A DNA stretch of 64,000 nt from Phytophthora hibernalis (Eukaryota; Oomycota; Peronosporomycetes; Peronosporales; Peronosporaceae): NCBI GenBank assembly GCA_012656075.1, contig JAAKBF010000049.1, forward strand, positions 682,001 through 746,000, read 5' to 3'. A program made the position numbers and the translations under genes. Below the pieces are notes generated by a model. The model ran no database searches and was not told the DNA's origin. It saw nothing but the letters and a program-made list of their open reading frames with translations. Below, one piece after another: positions 24,103-33,911 of the stretch; position 1 is the stretch's first letter, and every line of letters begins with the position of its first letter.

Positions 24103-24573
24103 TCAGTAATTGCGGTGCGCCGCTTTCATTTTCGAGTCGAAGTTGATCCCTCTGCCCTTTGTAAATTGGGCTAAGCTGTCGATAATGTCATCCAGCTCCT
24201 TGTTCGTGATCACACGATTCTGGTTCAACGAAAGGTCTTTCACATGTTTCGCCTCCTTACTGAGGATCTTCACATATTTCTGGCTCAGCGCCACCTTGGC
24301 GAAGTTACCCACCACATCATCGAGCTGGTTGATGGTAACACGCTCCTCACCGTCCGTGGAGACGTCCGAATCGTTTAAACCCTGGTCGTCCACAGAATCC
24401 TCTTCCGTAACCTTGCTACGTCTCAGGAATCTTTTCGTAGTGGCCGCCTGGGCTGCCTCGACTGACTCGATGGTGTAAGGTTTCATATGGTCCGCGTCCG
24501 TAGCAGCTGAGACGATGTTGCTGCCGGCCAGAAGGGTGATCGTGGCTACAAGGAGCAAGGAGCACGCACGCAT
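24103..24573 (-). CDS. RxLR-dEER effector candidate, 156 aa
   Basis: This is an intact single-exon frame. The start at 24,573 gives MRACSLLLVATITLLAGSN, a signal peptide with cleavage likely after VSA near residue 23; an in-frame upstream ATG at 24,771 would bury it. RFLR lies at residues 48-51 and GEER at 75-78, the canonical spacing for oomycete effectors that are secreted and enter plant cells. The mature domain (about 79-156) is short, charged and mainly helical. It lacks an obvious WY motif, its one candidate aromatic stretch being SQKYVKILSKE. An initiator-like element lies 50 nt upstream. The next recognisable genes are broken or transposon-derived. The host target is unknown. The class assignment is firm from the motif set; activity is inferred. 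Confidence 0.9.
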   Translation of the reverse strand: MRACSLLLVATITLLAGSNIVSAATDADHMKPYTIESVEAAQAATTKRFLRRSKVTEEDSVDDQGLNDSDVSTDGEERVTINQLDDVVGNFAKVALSQKYVKILSKEAKHVKDLSLNQNRVITNKELDDIIDSLAQFTKGRGINFDSKMKAAHRNY

Positions 24574-24622
24574 TTTGCAAATTCGTATTAGAAGAGAAGA
24601 AAGCCGCTTGGGTGGTGGGAAG

Positions 24623-24639
24623 AAAATTCGGGAATGAGT
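24623..24639 (-). promoter_or_regulatory. Oomycete initiator (Inr) of the RxLR gene
   Basis: Read on the minus strand, ACTCATTCCCGAATTTT matches the oomycete core promoter GCTCATTYBNCAWTTT at 14 of 16 positions. It lies about 50 nt upstream of the ATG at 24,573, the usual distance in Phytophthora. It supports that start over the in-frame ATG at 24,771. Confidence 0.7.
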
Positions 24640-24773
24640 CACTTTCTCGAGTTCACTCTCTTTTCTTGAGCCCTGTTGGGCTCTCAAGTCAAGTCTGGTT
24701 TTCATAAACTTATAATTGTGTACATGAGATCGCACCAAATGAAATATAACATCTAAAGCAGACTCTGTCATGT

Positions 24774-26716
24774 GATCACTTCCTATTGAGATGAAAACGT
24801 GGTAAGTGACTAAACATGATGTACAGAGCAGACCATTGATACGTCCGGGTTCGCCGGCCGGTGGGATCTCACGATGCGCTCAGCATATATTTTTCGATTT
24901 GCGTGTTTATTCTTTTGAACAATTAACTTCGGCAAGTAGGTTGGCAAAACATAAGTAAAAAGGTAATTTAGTAATAAATGGCAAGTGTAATAACCAGCGA
25001 TTTTAGAATACAAGACTAACTTCCGCCGCATTTTCAAACAGATTTTCGGTCAAATTTCTTTTATACGAATCGCATTTAAAACGCTGCTTGTGACGGCTTA
25101 ACCGTACAGATGCTACTCTGTAGAAGGTTGCATCCAACCACCCCGTTCTTTGCTATTACCGGTTGGTAAAAGCACTTGCTCCGCGTTCTAAAATAACATT
25201 ACTAAATTAAATATCCCAGTCATCGCACGATTAGAAATGATTAAATGTAGTACGCCAGATTGTAGGTTAGTTTATTTTATTTTTTATTTTACCTAGTCTA
25301 CTTGCCCAAGTTAATCAAAGTAAGGCGATTGCCACGGTTGAAGGGTAACCTTTTTACTGCCAGGTGTACATTATCGTAAGGAAATTACTACCACCCATCC
25401 CCCTTAGAAAGAGGGGTGAAAGCCAACTCGCTCGGCAAGCAGAAACAACGCCTGCGGTTTAAAGGTCCGTGTGTGCAGCACCCAGGACCAAGCAGGGTCA
25501 CACCTAGCTCGGATTAGGGTTGTGTCACCGCTGTCAGGTTTTTCAAGGGTGGGGCTCGGGTGTAGTTTCCCTGTCGGTATCTCCGACTTTCATGATTTGT
25601 AGCAAGATGACATATAATACCTCCTCAAGGCGACTTGAAAGTTTAAACGATGTAGAAAAAGGGACCAGGTCCCCAAAGTTTCAGTAGACTCTGGTTTGTA
25701 CCTGTAACACGCGTTTTATCAACCTCAATGGACGGGATTTTGTGCTAGGATTAGTCATATTTAGCGCGACGCCTCACTATTGGTACGTAAGGCTATATAA
25801 TAAGCATGATATACATTGAAATAACGATCACACCGACCATTTATTTATATCATATTTAGCTTAATTTGTTGGGAAAAGGTACAATGCATTTAAAAAAATA
25901 CATCGTTAGCAGTAGTGAATCAAAAGAGGCTGAATTGTGGCGCATTAGCTATCATTTAACGGTATCGATTTTTAGAAAAGGTGGCTTAAATTAGTTTATA
26001 TCAAACATATGATATCGGCCTACTATTACCGTAGCTCAAATAGTGTTTCTTAGTTCTTGTTCAATATTATTAATAATAATACACGAAGTTAACGGTAGGA
26101 CAAAACGCCGCTTGACAGTGTCACAAACCTGTACATGTATTACGGTACAGTACTGTATGTTGAATCATGGAGGGTAGAGAGGCGGTTCAAGACTCTTGAA
26201 GTGGGGATATCGAATCGATACGTGTATCATCTCCGGAAGTGGGTCCTGCAACGTTAATATCGTAGTTTTTTTATGTCTGTTAATGTTGCCTTAAGGGCAC
26301 ATTAACGTCGTTTTAAGCGTCCAGTTTCTGGAAGGAGGGGTGAAGGCAAACTCCCGCATATACGTTTTGGACAACGGCTACTGTATATGCTTCACGAGAG
26401 AGCTTGTATTTCGTTGATTTCGCTTGTGCTTGCTTAACCTCATTCAGTCCATTTCAACGAGGCGAGGTGCGTTAAAAGGATCCTGGTATTGCGATCATGT
26501 CCGAGAAAATGCGAGAGCCCCTTCGATTTTGTGGATTTGAGGGCCATGACACCCATCCCCCAATTACGTTGCTGTAAGGCCTTTATGTTGCTTTTGACAC
26601 GCCCCCACGCGGAATAACTCGTCCACTGGGCAGATTAACTCGTCGGTCGAGTTATTCTGAATACGGGTGCAAACTAACTCGTCCGCTGCGCAGATTAACT
26701 CGACACTCAGCTAATC
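24774..26716. other. AT-rich gene-free stretch
   Basis: No frame above the noise is present. The stretch between 26,600 and 26,710 contains three spaced copies of the word AACTCGTC with intervening CAGATTAACTCG, suggesting an old repeat end. Nothing else is recognised. Confidence 0.5.
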
Positions 26717-26782
26717 TACACCTTTTCAACTTCAAAATGGCAAAAGAAAATTCAATGCGTCATAAGGTAAAATCAAAATGAC
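26717..26782 (+). repeat. Left arm of an inverted repeat
   Basis: It begins TACACCTTTTCAACTTCAAA and pairs with 27,066-27,134 at nearly 90% identity by eye. The arms enclose about 280 bp. The arrangement fits a small inverted-repeat transposon or two opposed repeat fragments. Confidence 0.7.
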
Positions 26783-27065
26783 GTGAATAGCGAAGTGACT
26801 GACGCACTTTTTATATGTTGCTTACTCGCCTTCTGGCACGCCCGCCTCCTGGATAGCTACAAGTACCGGTACATGTAAATCATGGGACTTAATGGTGTAC
26901 AATGAGCCCGTGTGGCAAGATACGTTGTTATAGCTTTGTGGAAGAGCAGGTCGGCTGCCTTCATCAGGAATAGTTTTTGTGCGAGCTCTTCGCGTCATTC
27001 AAAGATCTGCAGCATATAATTCCCTTTCAAATCCGCTGCTTGTTTAATATCAGATTTGTCACCAA

Positions 27066-27134
27066 GTGACATTTTTATTTTACCTTGTGACGTATTGAAT
27101 GTTCTTTTTGCCATTTTGAAGTTGAAAAGGTGTA
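27066..27134 (-). repeat. Right arm of an inverted repeat
   Basis: This is the reverse-complement partner of 26,717-26,782. A minus-strand frame across it (27,237-26,995) reads NFKMAKRTFNTSQGKIKMSL, which could be the start of a transposase DNA-binding domain, but that is not enough for a call. Confidence 0.7.
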
Positions 27135-27624
27135 AATACGAACCAAGAGGCAGATAGTTTACTGCCACTCCGCACGACAAAAGCGGAAGCCATATAGTAC
27201 CACCAAAGTGCAAATGCTGCCTGTCTCTGATGAGCACTTGTTCTGCCCCATCTGGTAATGTTTAGTCCCGTTCGCCTTTTTGAAATGTGTGATAGATTTG
27301 GGGCCGCGTTCCCCACGGTAACAGGGGCCAAAGTGTGGGTGCGGGCCGCACCCCTCGGGAGGTGATATCGGCAGCGAGGGTCTTACAAATTCAAAGTGTT
27401 TTCGTCACCATCCTGTGTAGGCCGCCACAATCATGGCCCGCTCTCCCTCGGAGAGTTTGCAGCCGTGCGCCATTCTGAAACTGAGCCGATGAATATGGAG
27501 GCGGCACCATTCAAAAACTGAGAAGCGTACGAGTGTATTGCTGGTCTGAACAACCTGTCCGACCAAAATTGGTTGTGCAGCGTCTCGAAACGCATCACGT
27601 GTTAGAATTTTTGGATCAACTATT

Positions 27625-27855
27625 ATGACAGGGACTATAGCGAGGCTGAAGAGGGGAGGGAAAACGTTGGCCCAAAAGTTCGCGAAATGGCTCGCGAATG
27701 GAGAGACCGCGAGCGACGTGTATTCCCGGTTCGCACTCGAGCCCCTCGTGCGCCAAGCGTAGAAGTAAGGAAGCATCAAAGACCTTGACAACAACCCGTA
27801 TTACCGTAAGTGGGTCGCTTACTCGGCGTTGCTTAAGGATAAGGATCTCGATTAG
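27625..27855 (+). pseudogene. Relic resembling an RxLR-effector WY domain
   Basis: One plus-strand frame reads FAKWLANGETASDVYSRFAL, then two stops (TAG and TAA) around 27,760-27,768, then IKDLDNNPYYRKWVAYSALL before a stop at 27,853-27,855. The pattern (W in a first helix, a G-x-x-x-x-DVY turn, a Leu-rich helix, then P-YYRKW---Y) is that of the WY fold shared by many Phytophthora RxLR effectors. No signal peptide or RxLR remains upstream in frame. It is non-coding now. The call is by pattern and needs a profile search. Confidence 0.5.
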
Positions 27856-28123
27856 GAATGGTCGGTGACTAGCCATTCATCTACTGAAAAGGGATAATCT
27901 ACTGTAAGGCTGAGTTTCTAATAAAACTATCACTGATTTTGGGCTACAATGTACACGTACTGACGTGTTTATGATTTCTACAGCACCACTTCTATAACTA
28001 TTTTTGGTGACGAGCGAAGCGATTAGGATCGGCACAATAGGGAAGGTCTTTAACTCATAGAGCCGATCTGTCATAGACAGCTCATCGGTCGTGGTTTCGT
28101 CGTGGTTCTCGTGGGTCGCTAAA

Positions 28124-28156
28124 ATCCATTGCTTCCATAATATGGAAGCAATGGAT
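28124..28156. repeat. Perfect hairpin, 15-bp arms
   Basis: The arms ATCCATTGCTTCCAT and ATGGAAGCAATGGAT are separated by AAT. A second hairpin starts 6 nt downstream. Confidence 0.9.
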
Positions 28157-28161
28157 TTGTT

Positions 28162-28188
28162 ACAAAGCACCAAATTATGGTGCTTTGT
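28162..28188. repeat. Perfect hairpin, 11-bp arms
   Basis: The arms ACAAAGCACCA and TGGTGCTTTGT are separated by AATTA. It is unrelated in sequence to the hairpin just upstream. Confidence 0.9.
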
Positions 28189-29225
28189 GAAATGCAACTT
28201 CTTTTCGATTTGATGCTCACGCAATACTGGTAAACATCAACCATCTGGGAACAGAAGTGATGATGTGCCTGTATCTTGTCTACGGCTTTTAATAAAGGCA
28301 CTCGTTCCGTAAACCAACTATCTGGACATAAAACCAACTTCCTGCAACTTAATCACCTCTTACAGCAACTGTACCCTGACCCCTAAACCTCCCCTCCGGA
28401 GTGGCGTGGCAAATGTCGAGGTTTAGCACACCGCGCGAAGACTTCGCTTCGCACGTCGATGTTAAACCTCTCTGGCCAAGCCCGTTCGTTTGACCCAGTC
28501 TTGCTTGATCTCGCCGGCCGACGCCGGGATTTTGGCTGATTTTCAAGAACTAGGGTTATTCGCCTGGCTTTAACGAGATAGTTGGTCTACGTAAGCACTT
28601 TCTTTAATAAACGTTGATACTGTACATAACGTCAGCAACACTCAGTCTTCCCATTTGAACCAGTCGTCTCAAACCAAGGGATGGTTTTACCAGTATCAGT
28701 CAAACCACCTTTCATGTATCAACTTCCTATGGCACTACCCTGACAAGATGTACACATCAGGAAAGGTTACTTTAGCTCAGAGTTCAGTAACACAATTCAC
28801 CTCCCTTATTATTAAAAAATACTTACAATGTCAAGATTCGCTCTTATGATTTAATGTTATTCGGTAAGCACTGGGCAAACGACACAAGGCGTGGTCATTT
28901 GTTCATTCAAATTAAATGAAGAAAGCGTGGTCGAACACGGGGACGATTTGCTGAATACGCCTCTAGCAGCGGAAATCCCGCTTTACGGCTCCAATTCTTC
29001 ACAGTTAATGAGGCATTCATACACACAGGCTCGATGCAATAGCCAGCAAACGGATGTATTATAAGGCGAGAAGCGCTAGCCGGAATTGATCTGTCACATT
29101 TTGTATAGATTGGCGCGCTATGGCACGCCTTTTGTCATTTGCCCGGTAGGTACCATTCGCGAACCGAAAGGCGGCTGTGATTCATAACGCGTGATGTGAT
29201 GGTATCACCGTGCAATCCTCCCGAC
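28189..29225. other. Gene-free stretch
   Basis: Short frames only. A GC-rich patch near 28,380-28,540 and AT-rich flanks are visible; no repeat boundary or motif is recognised. Confidence 0.4.
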
Positions 29226-29242
29226 TCCTCATTCTCACTTAT
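29226..29242 (+). promoter_or_regulatory. Partial Inr-like element
   Basis: CCTCATTCTCACTTATT shares the CTCATTYB core with the oomycete initiator but departs downstream. It lies about 45 nt before the ATG at 29,275, a fitting distance. Confidence 0.35.
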
Positions 29243-29274
29243 TCAACCGTAGCGACGCATCCAACACAAGCAAC

Positions 29275-30011
29275 ATGCAGCTATCAACTTGGTTCACTTT
29301 TGTTGTCGCCGTAGTATCCGCTTTTGTCGTTCGAGCTCCGTTGGTTCTCAGCGAGTCACAAGATGAAACACAAGATGAAACACAAGGTCCCGCTACTACA
29401 CTTGCAGATGCTCCCTCTCTCCAGCTCCGCATCATCTTTTACGGCAAGAACATGAACCTCCACGGACAATCCGTCTTCGACGTATTCGCGAATCCCATCG
29501 CGTCGGCCGACGGAACAGTATACGCTACGACGGATTCACCACTTTCATCCAAGACAACATGCAATTCACCTACATGCTCGTCGATGGGGCGGCGTACGTC
29601 GTGGAAACCTGGGGCAACGACACCACGTCTGTAGCCTCGCAAACGGTTCGCTGTCTCTCGTCGATCACGCCGTTTGACTCTATCGTGTCAGCGCTCAACA
29701 CTTTGAAGGCCGCACCGAGTACGCAGGATACAGACGACGATTTGATCGAGTGTGTGGGTAGGACGATGTTCAAAACGGTGATACCGTTTGGTGGAGAAGA
29801 CTTCGATATCTGTACGACGGGTCCGACCGGGTTTATCGCCTACGGAGGCCAGATCACGATGTTGGTGGAGTATTTAGACGACCCAATCCGTAAGATATCT
29901 GCTCCAAAGCTAAGCGATGGCGATACTTCATGTGGCGTCGTGTCAACGCCTACGTCGGTAACGCCAAATGCACTCGCACTTCTCACTGGAACGGTCATCT
30001 CGTCAGACTAG
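29275..30011 (+). pseudogene. Frameshifted gene for a secreted protein of unknown function
   Basis: The ATG at 29,275 gives a strong signal peptide (MQLSTWFTFVVAVVSAFVVR, cleavage near residue 26) followed by an SQDETQDETQG repeat and a mature region. Sensible coding continues in this frame to about 29,520. From there the homologous-looking sequence continues in another frame (ATG at 29,559) to a stop at 30,011. No GT-AG intron fits the switch, so a single 1-2 nt indel near 29,520 is the simplest explanation. The second part has a Cys-containing C-terminal region and a final hydrophobic stretch (ALALLTGTVISS). I do not recognise the family; there is no RxLR or LFLAK motif. It may be a recent pseudogene or a sequencing error. 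Confidence 0.6.
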
Positions 30012-30924
30012 TTGTCTGTACTCGAAAAGCTGAACCCATCAGCTCCCATTTTGTCAGACAACTGGAGAAAACTGAAGATACCGGTCAGAGTTCATAGCCG
30101 TCAAGAATGATAAATGTTCGCCAAAACAGCGGGAAACAGCATTTTCGAGCAAGAATGCACAGTACTTAATTTTAACTAACGCCGTGTTTTACACGGAGAA
30201 GCTCTGGATTGTACTACAGAATACTGTAGTATTCTGTTCCGCGACAAAGAGCTCTATATTGCATTGGAGACGCAATTCCCATACTCACTACACTAACAAC
30301 ACAGCCCCCCTTGATGAAGTAGTCGTTTGGCCGAACACTAACCAGTGTCTTCGTTTTCGTACATTTTCGTTGTCTTGTACTTTTGAAGTATGAAAATGTA
30401 GATGACTGGTGGAAAACTAAGTACCCCAAACAAGGAGGCGTATTCCTATAACAAATAAGGCTGGCCATAACAAACGGTTTCCGTGCTCAAAATGTTTGGG
30501 GAAAGGGTTCACTTAGTATATCAAAGTAGAGAGGTATTTGGAGGACTCGGGAGATTTGGGGAGGGCGGTCACAACGAGGAGTGAACCGACCCCGCAGTTC
30601 GGGCGGATGGAGCCACGTGGCTCCACAGCCGCCGTACATCTGCATTTATTAGTTTCACTATACTATACTATTTCTAAGTAGTACTATATATGTATACTAT
30701 TGGCTATAATACTAACCAATCCTGTTACACTTAGGGTTAGACTCAGTAGTCGTACAATAGAAGCATCGTATTGGTTGACACAGCAAAACATATGTGAAAA
30801 GGACGAGTTTTTCGCATAGAGCCAGATTTTGGAGTGGTCGGAACAAAATTATCATGCCAACTTAACAGTTCGTACTTACGTTGAAATATCGATTCTTAGA
30901 GTTACGCATCATCGTCGTCCTCGT
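30012..30924. other. Gene-free stretch with one long palindrome
   Basis: There is no credible coding sequence. TGGAGCCACGTGGCTCCA at 30,608-30,625 is a perfect 18-bp palindrome within a GC-rich patch. The 3' end of the split transposase follows. Confidence 0.5.
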
Positions 30925-31159
30925 CTACTCGTTGCCGTCTGCAACAGCGTCAGTATCTGCAGCAGCTAAGTAGGCATCCTCCACCTTTTGGACATGACGA
31001 TACACGTTGCACCAATTTTGCGACGTTACACGGGCAAAGCTGTCGCCGACCTTCTCGTGCAACTCGGAGATGCTTTGAGCGGGGTTCTGGGCAATCCACC
31101 TTTTGGCGCGACCCGACATCAGCTCGATGGGCTGGAGGTCAGGGTGGTATGGTGGGTGC

Positions 31160-31346
31160 TGGAATACAGAACTGCCAAAGACTCACACACACAAACAACA
31201 ACTTGTTCTCTCGGTCGCCAGTGGAGAATGAACCTCAACCAGTCTTCTTTCTTTTCCTACACATGCATGTCACCGTTGGGATACACTACTTCAACCGCCT
31301 CGTCCCATATTTTCGTTGCACCAGGAGCAGCTCGCTGTGTATTCCA
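31160..31346 (-). repeat. Copia 3' LTR (187 bp)
   Basis: It differs from the LTR at 35,421-35,609 by about three substitutions and two single-base indels. The ends form a perfect 9-bp terminal inverted repeat, TGGAATACA / TGTATTCCA. Confidence 0.95.
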
Positions 31347-31350
31347 ACAG

Positions 31351-31360
31351 TCCTCCCTTT
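31351..31360 (-). promoter_or_regulatory. Copia polypurine tract
   Basis: AAAGGGAGGA on the minus strand lies four bases upstream of the 3' LTR, the position expected for the plus-strand DNA primer. Confidence 0.65.
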
Positions 31361-31410
31361 GCCTCGATGCTGTAGCTCAAAAACTACACTGCAGGCAACA
31401 TTACACTTTG

Positions 31411-32302
31411 TCATCCAAGTGCTTGTGTCTTACGCGTACACATTCCAATCATAGCAGATAGGTCCTCGAACTTTGATTTCGGCAGTGGCTTCGTAAAACG
31501 ATCCGCAGGGTTCTCCGCGGATTTCACCTTGAAAAGATAGAGCTCATTCTTTCGGACCTGCTCGCGCACATAGTGCCATTTCAAATCTAGGTCCGCAAAC
31601 AAATCACATTTGAAATGCTCCGATTTCGACGTGCAGATCACATCATCCACATAAATGAGAACAAAGGCCATGACGTCACCTTTAGCATAGAAGTACATGG
31701 ATGGCTCCATCTTACACTGCTTAAAGCCGTACTTCTTCATCCATCGATCCATCTCTTCGTTCCACTCCCTACCCGACTGTTTCAACCCGTAGAGGGCTTG
31801 ATCGACTCGATAAATCCCATTCGCAAAGCCTTCGATGTTTCTTATGTACTGCTTTATCTTTAACTTTGCGTTGAGATACGCGTTGTTCACGTCACCTTGC
31901 CATAATTTCCATCCTAGTAACTTCGCCAAAGCTACGATCAATCGGAAGCTCGACAATCTCGCGACAGGCGAGAAGGTCTCCACGAAGTCAAGTCCAGGAA
32001 CCGGTTTGAAACCTTTCGCATCAATGCGTGCTCTGAAACGAATGACGTATCCCATGTCATTGACTTTCGTAGACCCATTTTGTATCGATCACATGCTCAC
32101 CATCAGGAAGTTCTTCAATTGCAGACAAGACCCCCTTTTCTTGAAGAGCATTCATTTCCCGTTGCATTGCAGCTTTCCACTCGTCGCGTTGCCCTGAGCG
32201 CATAGCCTGTCTGAACGTCTTTGGGATTTTCACTTCACTCGCCTTCCACCTCTTAGCAATAGGATTTGGTCGCAACGTGGAATTAACTACATAATCCTCC
32301 AA
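31411..32302 (-). pseudogene. Copia reverse transcriptase with deleted C-terminal half
   Basis: Two frames (32,302-32,057 and 32,055-31,411) carry the RT start (MQREMNALQEKGV, TKWVY) and the block LDFVETFSPVARLSSFRLIV. They continue through LGWKLWQGDVNNAYLN and ALYGLKQSGREWNEEMDRWM to the catalytic YVDDVI. Some twelve residues later the sequence jumps to DLKWHYVREQV and the PADRFTKPLPKSKF end of the copia RNase H. The RT thumb and most of RNase H are thus missing. Confidence 0.9.
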
Positions 32303-33147
32303 GTATCTGGGCCGTTTGCGCTCTCTGGGTTCGTAGCGCTGTCTCTTGTCCTCCCTGCGACCAATAATTGAATCGCGCCCACGTTTTCTTGCTGTTTTGG
32401 TCGTTCACCAAGTTCTCGCATGCGGTCAACTAGTGCCCGTTCTTGGTTGAGGCAAGCATCTTGGTCATCGAGTCCATACGTCTCGATGTCCATGTCCTGG
32501 GGATCGGGAATCTCGTGCGAGTCAGTTTCAGGCAAGTCTCCGCCCGTGACGATTTCATCATAATCACGTAGGACATCTTCATCTGCATCGTGTTCGTCAT
32601 CATTATGCTCGCTGACTACATCATGATGTTCTTCATCTCCATCATTTGACTCCTCACTTTCTTCACTAGAGGATGTGTCTTTGCGATCTGGACTTCCGTC
32701 TCCCTCTTCATTGTTATCTACATCACCTGTAGGTGCGTCTGCTTCAGCTAAATGTGATTCGTGTTCTTGCTCATCTTCTTCACTTGAGCTCTCCTGTTCT
32801 TGTAGATTTTCATTAGCACCACTCATAGGTCGCAGATAGACACGAGGTTGCATCAAGGAAGGTCCACCAGTATCGGCCACCTCAATGTGTTCATTATAAT
32901 CAGTTTCATCATCTTCCGCATCCTGGTCATTTTCACTTTCGCCACTCACAATGTCGCTTTCATTACTTTCACCCCCGCTCTCCACAGTTTCGTCTGGTTC
33001 TTGTTCCGCACCAGACCCCACACTTTCCACCTCAAAGTCCTCCACGCTTTCCATCTCAACATCCTCGTCACTAGCTGGTTCGCTGCCATCGCTTACAGCA
33101 TCGTCACTCTCACTATCTCCCTCATCAACATCATCATGTTGGGCCAA
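32287..33147 (-). pseudogene. Copia acidic integrase-RT linker
   Basis: This 286-codon frame is made almost wholly of Asp, Glu and Ser, with some His and Asn. It lies between the integrase and the reverse transcriptase, where copia polyproteins carry a variable charged linker. The plus-strand frames at 32,848-33,211 are its shadows. It is longer than most linkers of this kind that I know. Confidence 0.7.
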
Positions 33148-33770
33148 CCGTGGTCTACCGATCTCGGTATCGCATGCCTGTCACGATAGAGGATGTCTTC
33201 GTGTACTCTAACAGTGTAGACTACGCGTGAGATGGGATACAGCGGAAAATAGACCTCACAGCCCATGCAGTCTTCCATGTATCTGAGCAAGAATCCAGCT
33301 TCACTTGTGTGCGCCATCTTCGTTCTCAAGTGCTTCGGGATATGGGCGTACACTAATGCCCCATATGTCCTGATCCGATGAATATCAGGTTTCTTCCCAA
33401 AGAACAACTCAAATGACGTTCGATTGGTTCCCTTACACAGGACTCGGTTTCGGACGTACGCTGAATTTCGCATCGCATCAGGCCAGAAGCTTTGCGGCAG
33501 TCCTGAATGGCTTAGCATAGCTTAAGTTGTATTCCTCAGCGTTTGAATAGCCCGTTCCGCATAGTTAACCGATGAAGCACCAGGCGCTAAGATTATCAGT
33601 CTGGTTCCGTGTCCAGCACACCACTCTTTTAAGTTCTGGTTCACAAACTCACTGCCACTATCCGTGACAATTCGCTTCACGGGTTTTGAAAGCTGCTGCT
33701 CCGCCCAAGTGACGTATGTCTGTATTTGTTGGGCAGTCTGTGCTTTATTTGCTAACATGCAAACCGTCAT
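33093..33770 (-). pseudogene. Copia integrase core
   Basis: In 33,770-33,522 the frame has VTDSGSEFVN with the second catalytic Asp, a WC--HG block, and SSVNYAERAIQTLRN, where the Glu of NGxxER is still present. A stop near 33,519 separates it from 33,518-33,093, which carries the LP--FWPDA region and the conserved SFELFFGKKPDI box. The first catalytic Asp is upstream, near 33,840, in another frame. Confidence 0.85.
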
Positions 33771-33911
33771 CTATCGTGAGTAGCCATCAACAATCACGAG
33801 CACTTGTGAGTAAGCAGTGCGATTTTTCTTCCCTGGGTCCATTAAGTCCAAGACGATTGTCTCATTTGGTTGCTCGAAGTTACGGTCGAAACTCTGCTTT
33901 CGCTTCGTTCT

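Noticed and set aside
27405..27484. Minus-strand start MAHGCKLSEGERAMIVAAYTGW, like the N-terminus of a Tc1-type transposase
   Set aside because: It stops after about 22 residues and no further transposase sequence follows in any frame, so it is too short to call.
32848..33211. Ser/Leu-rich plus-strand ORFs
   Set aside because: They are antisense to the Asp/Glu/Ser-rich copia linker and have no independent support.
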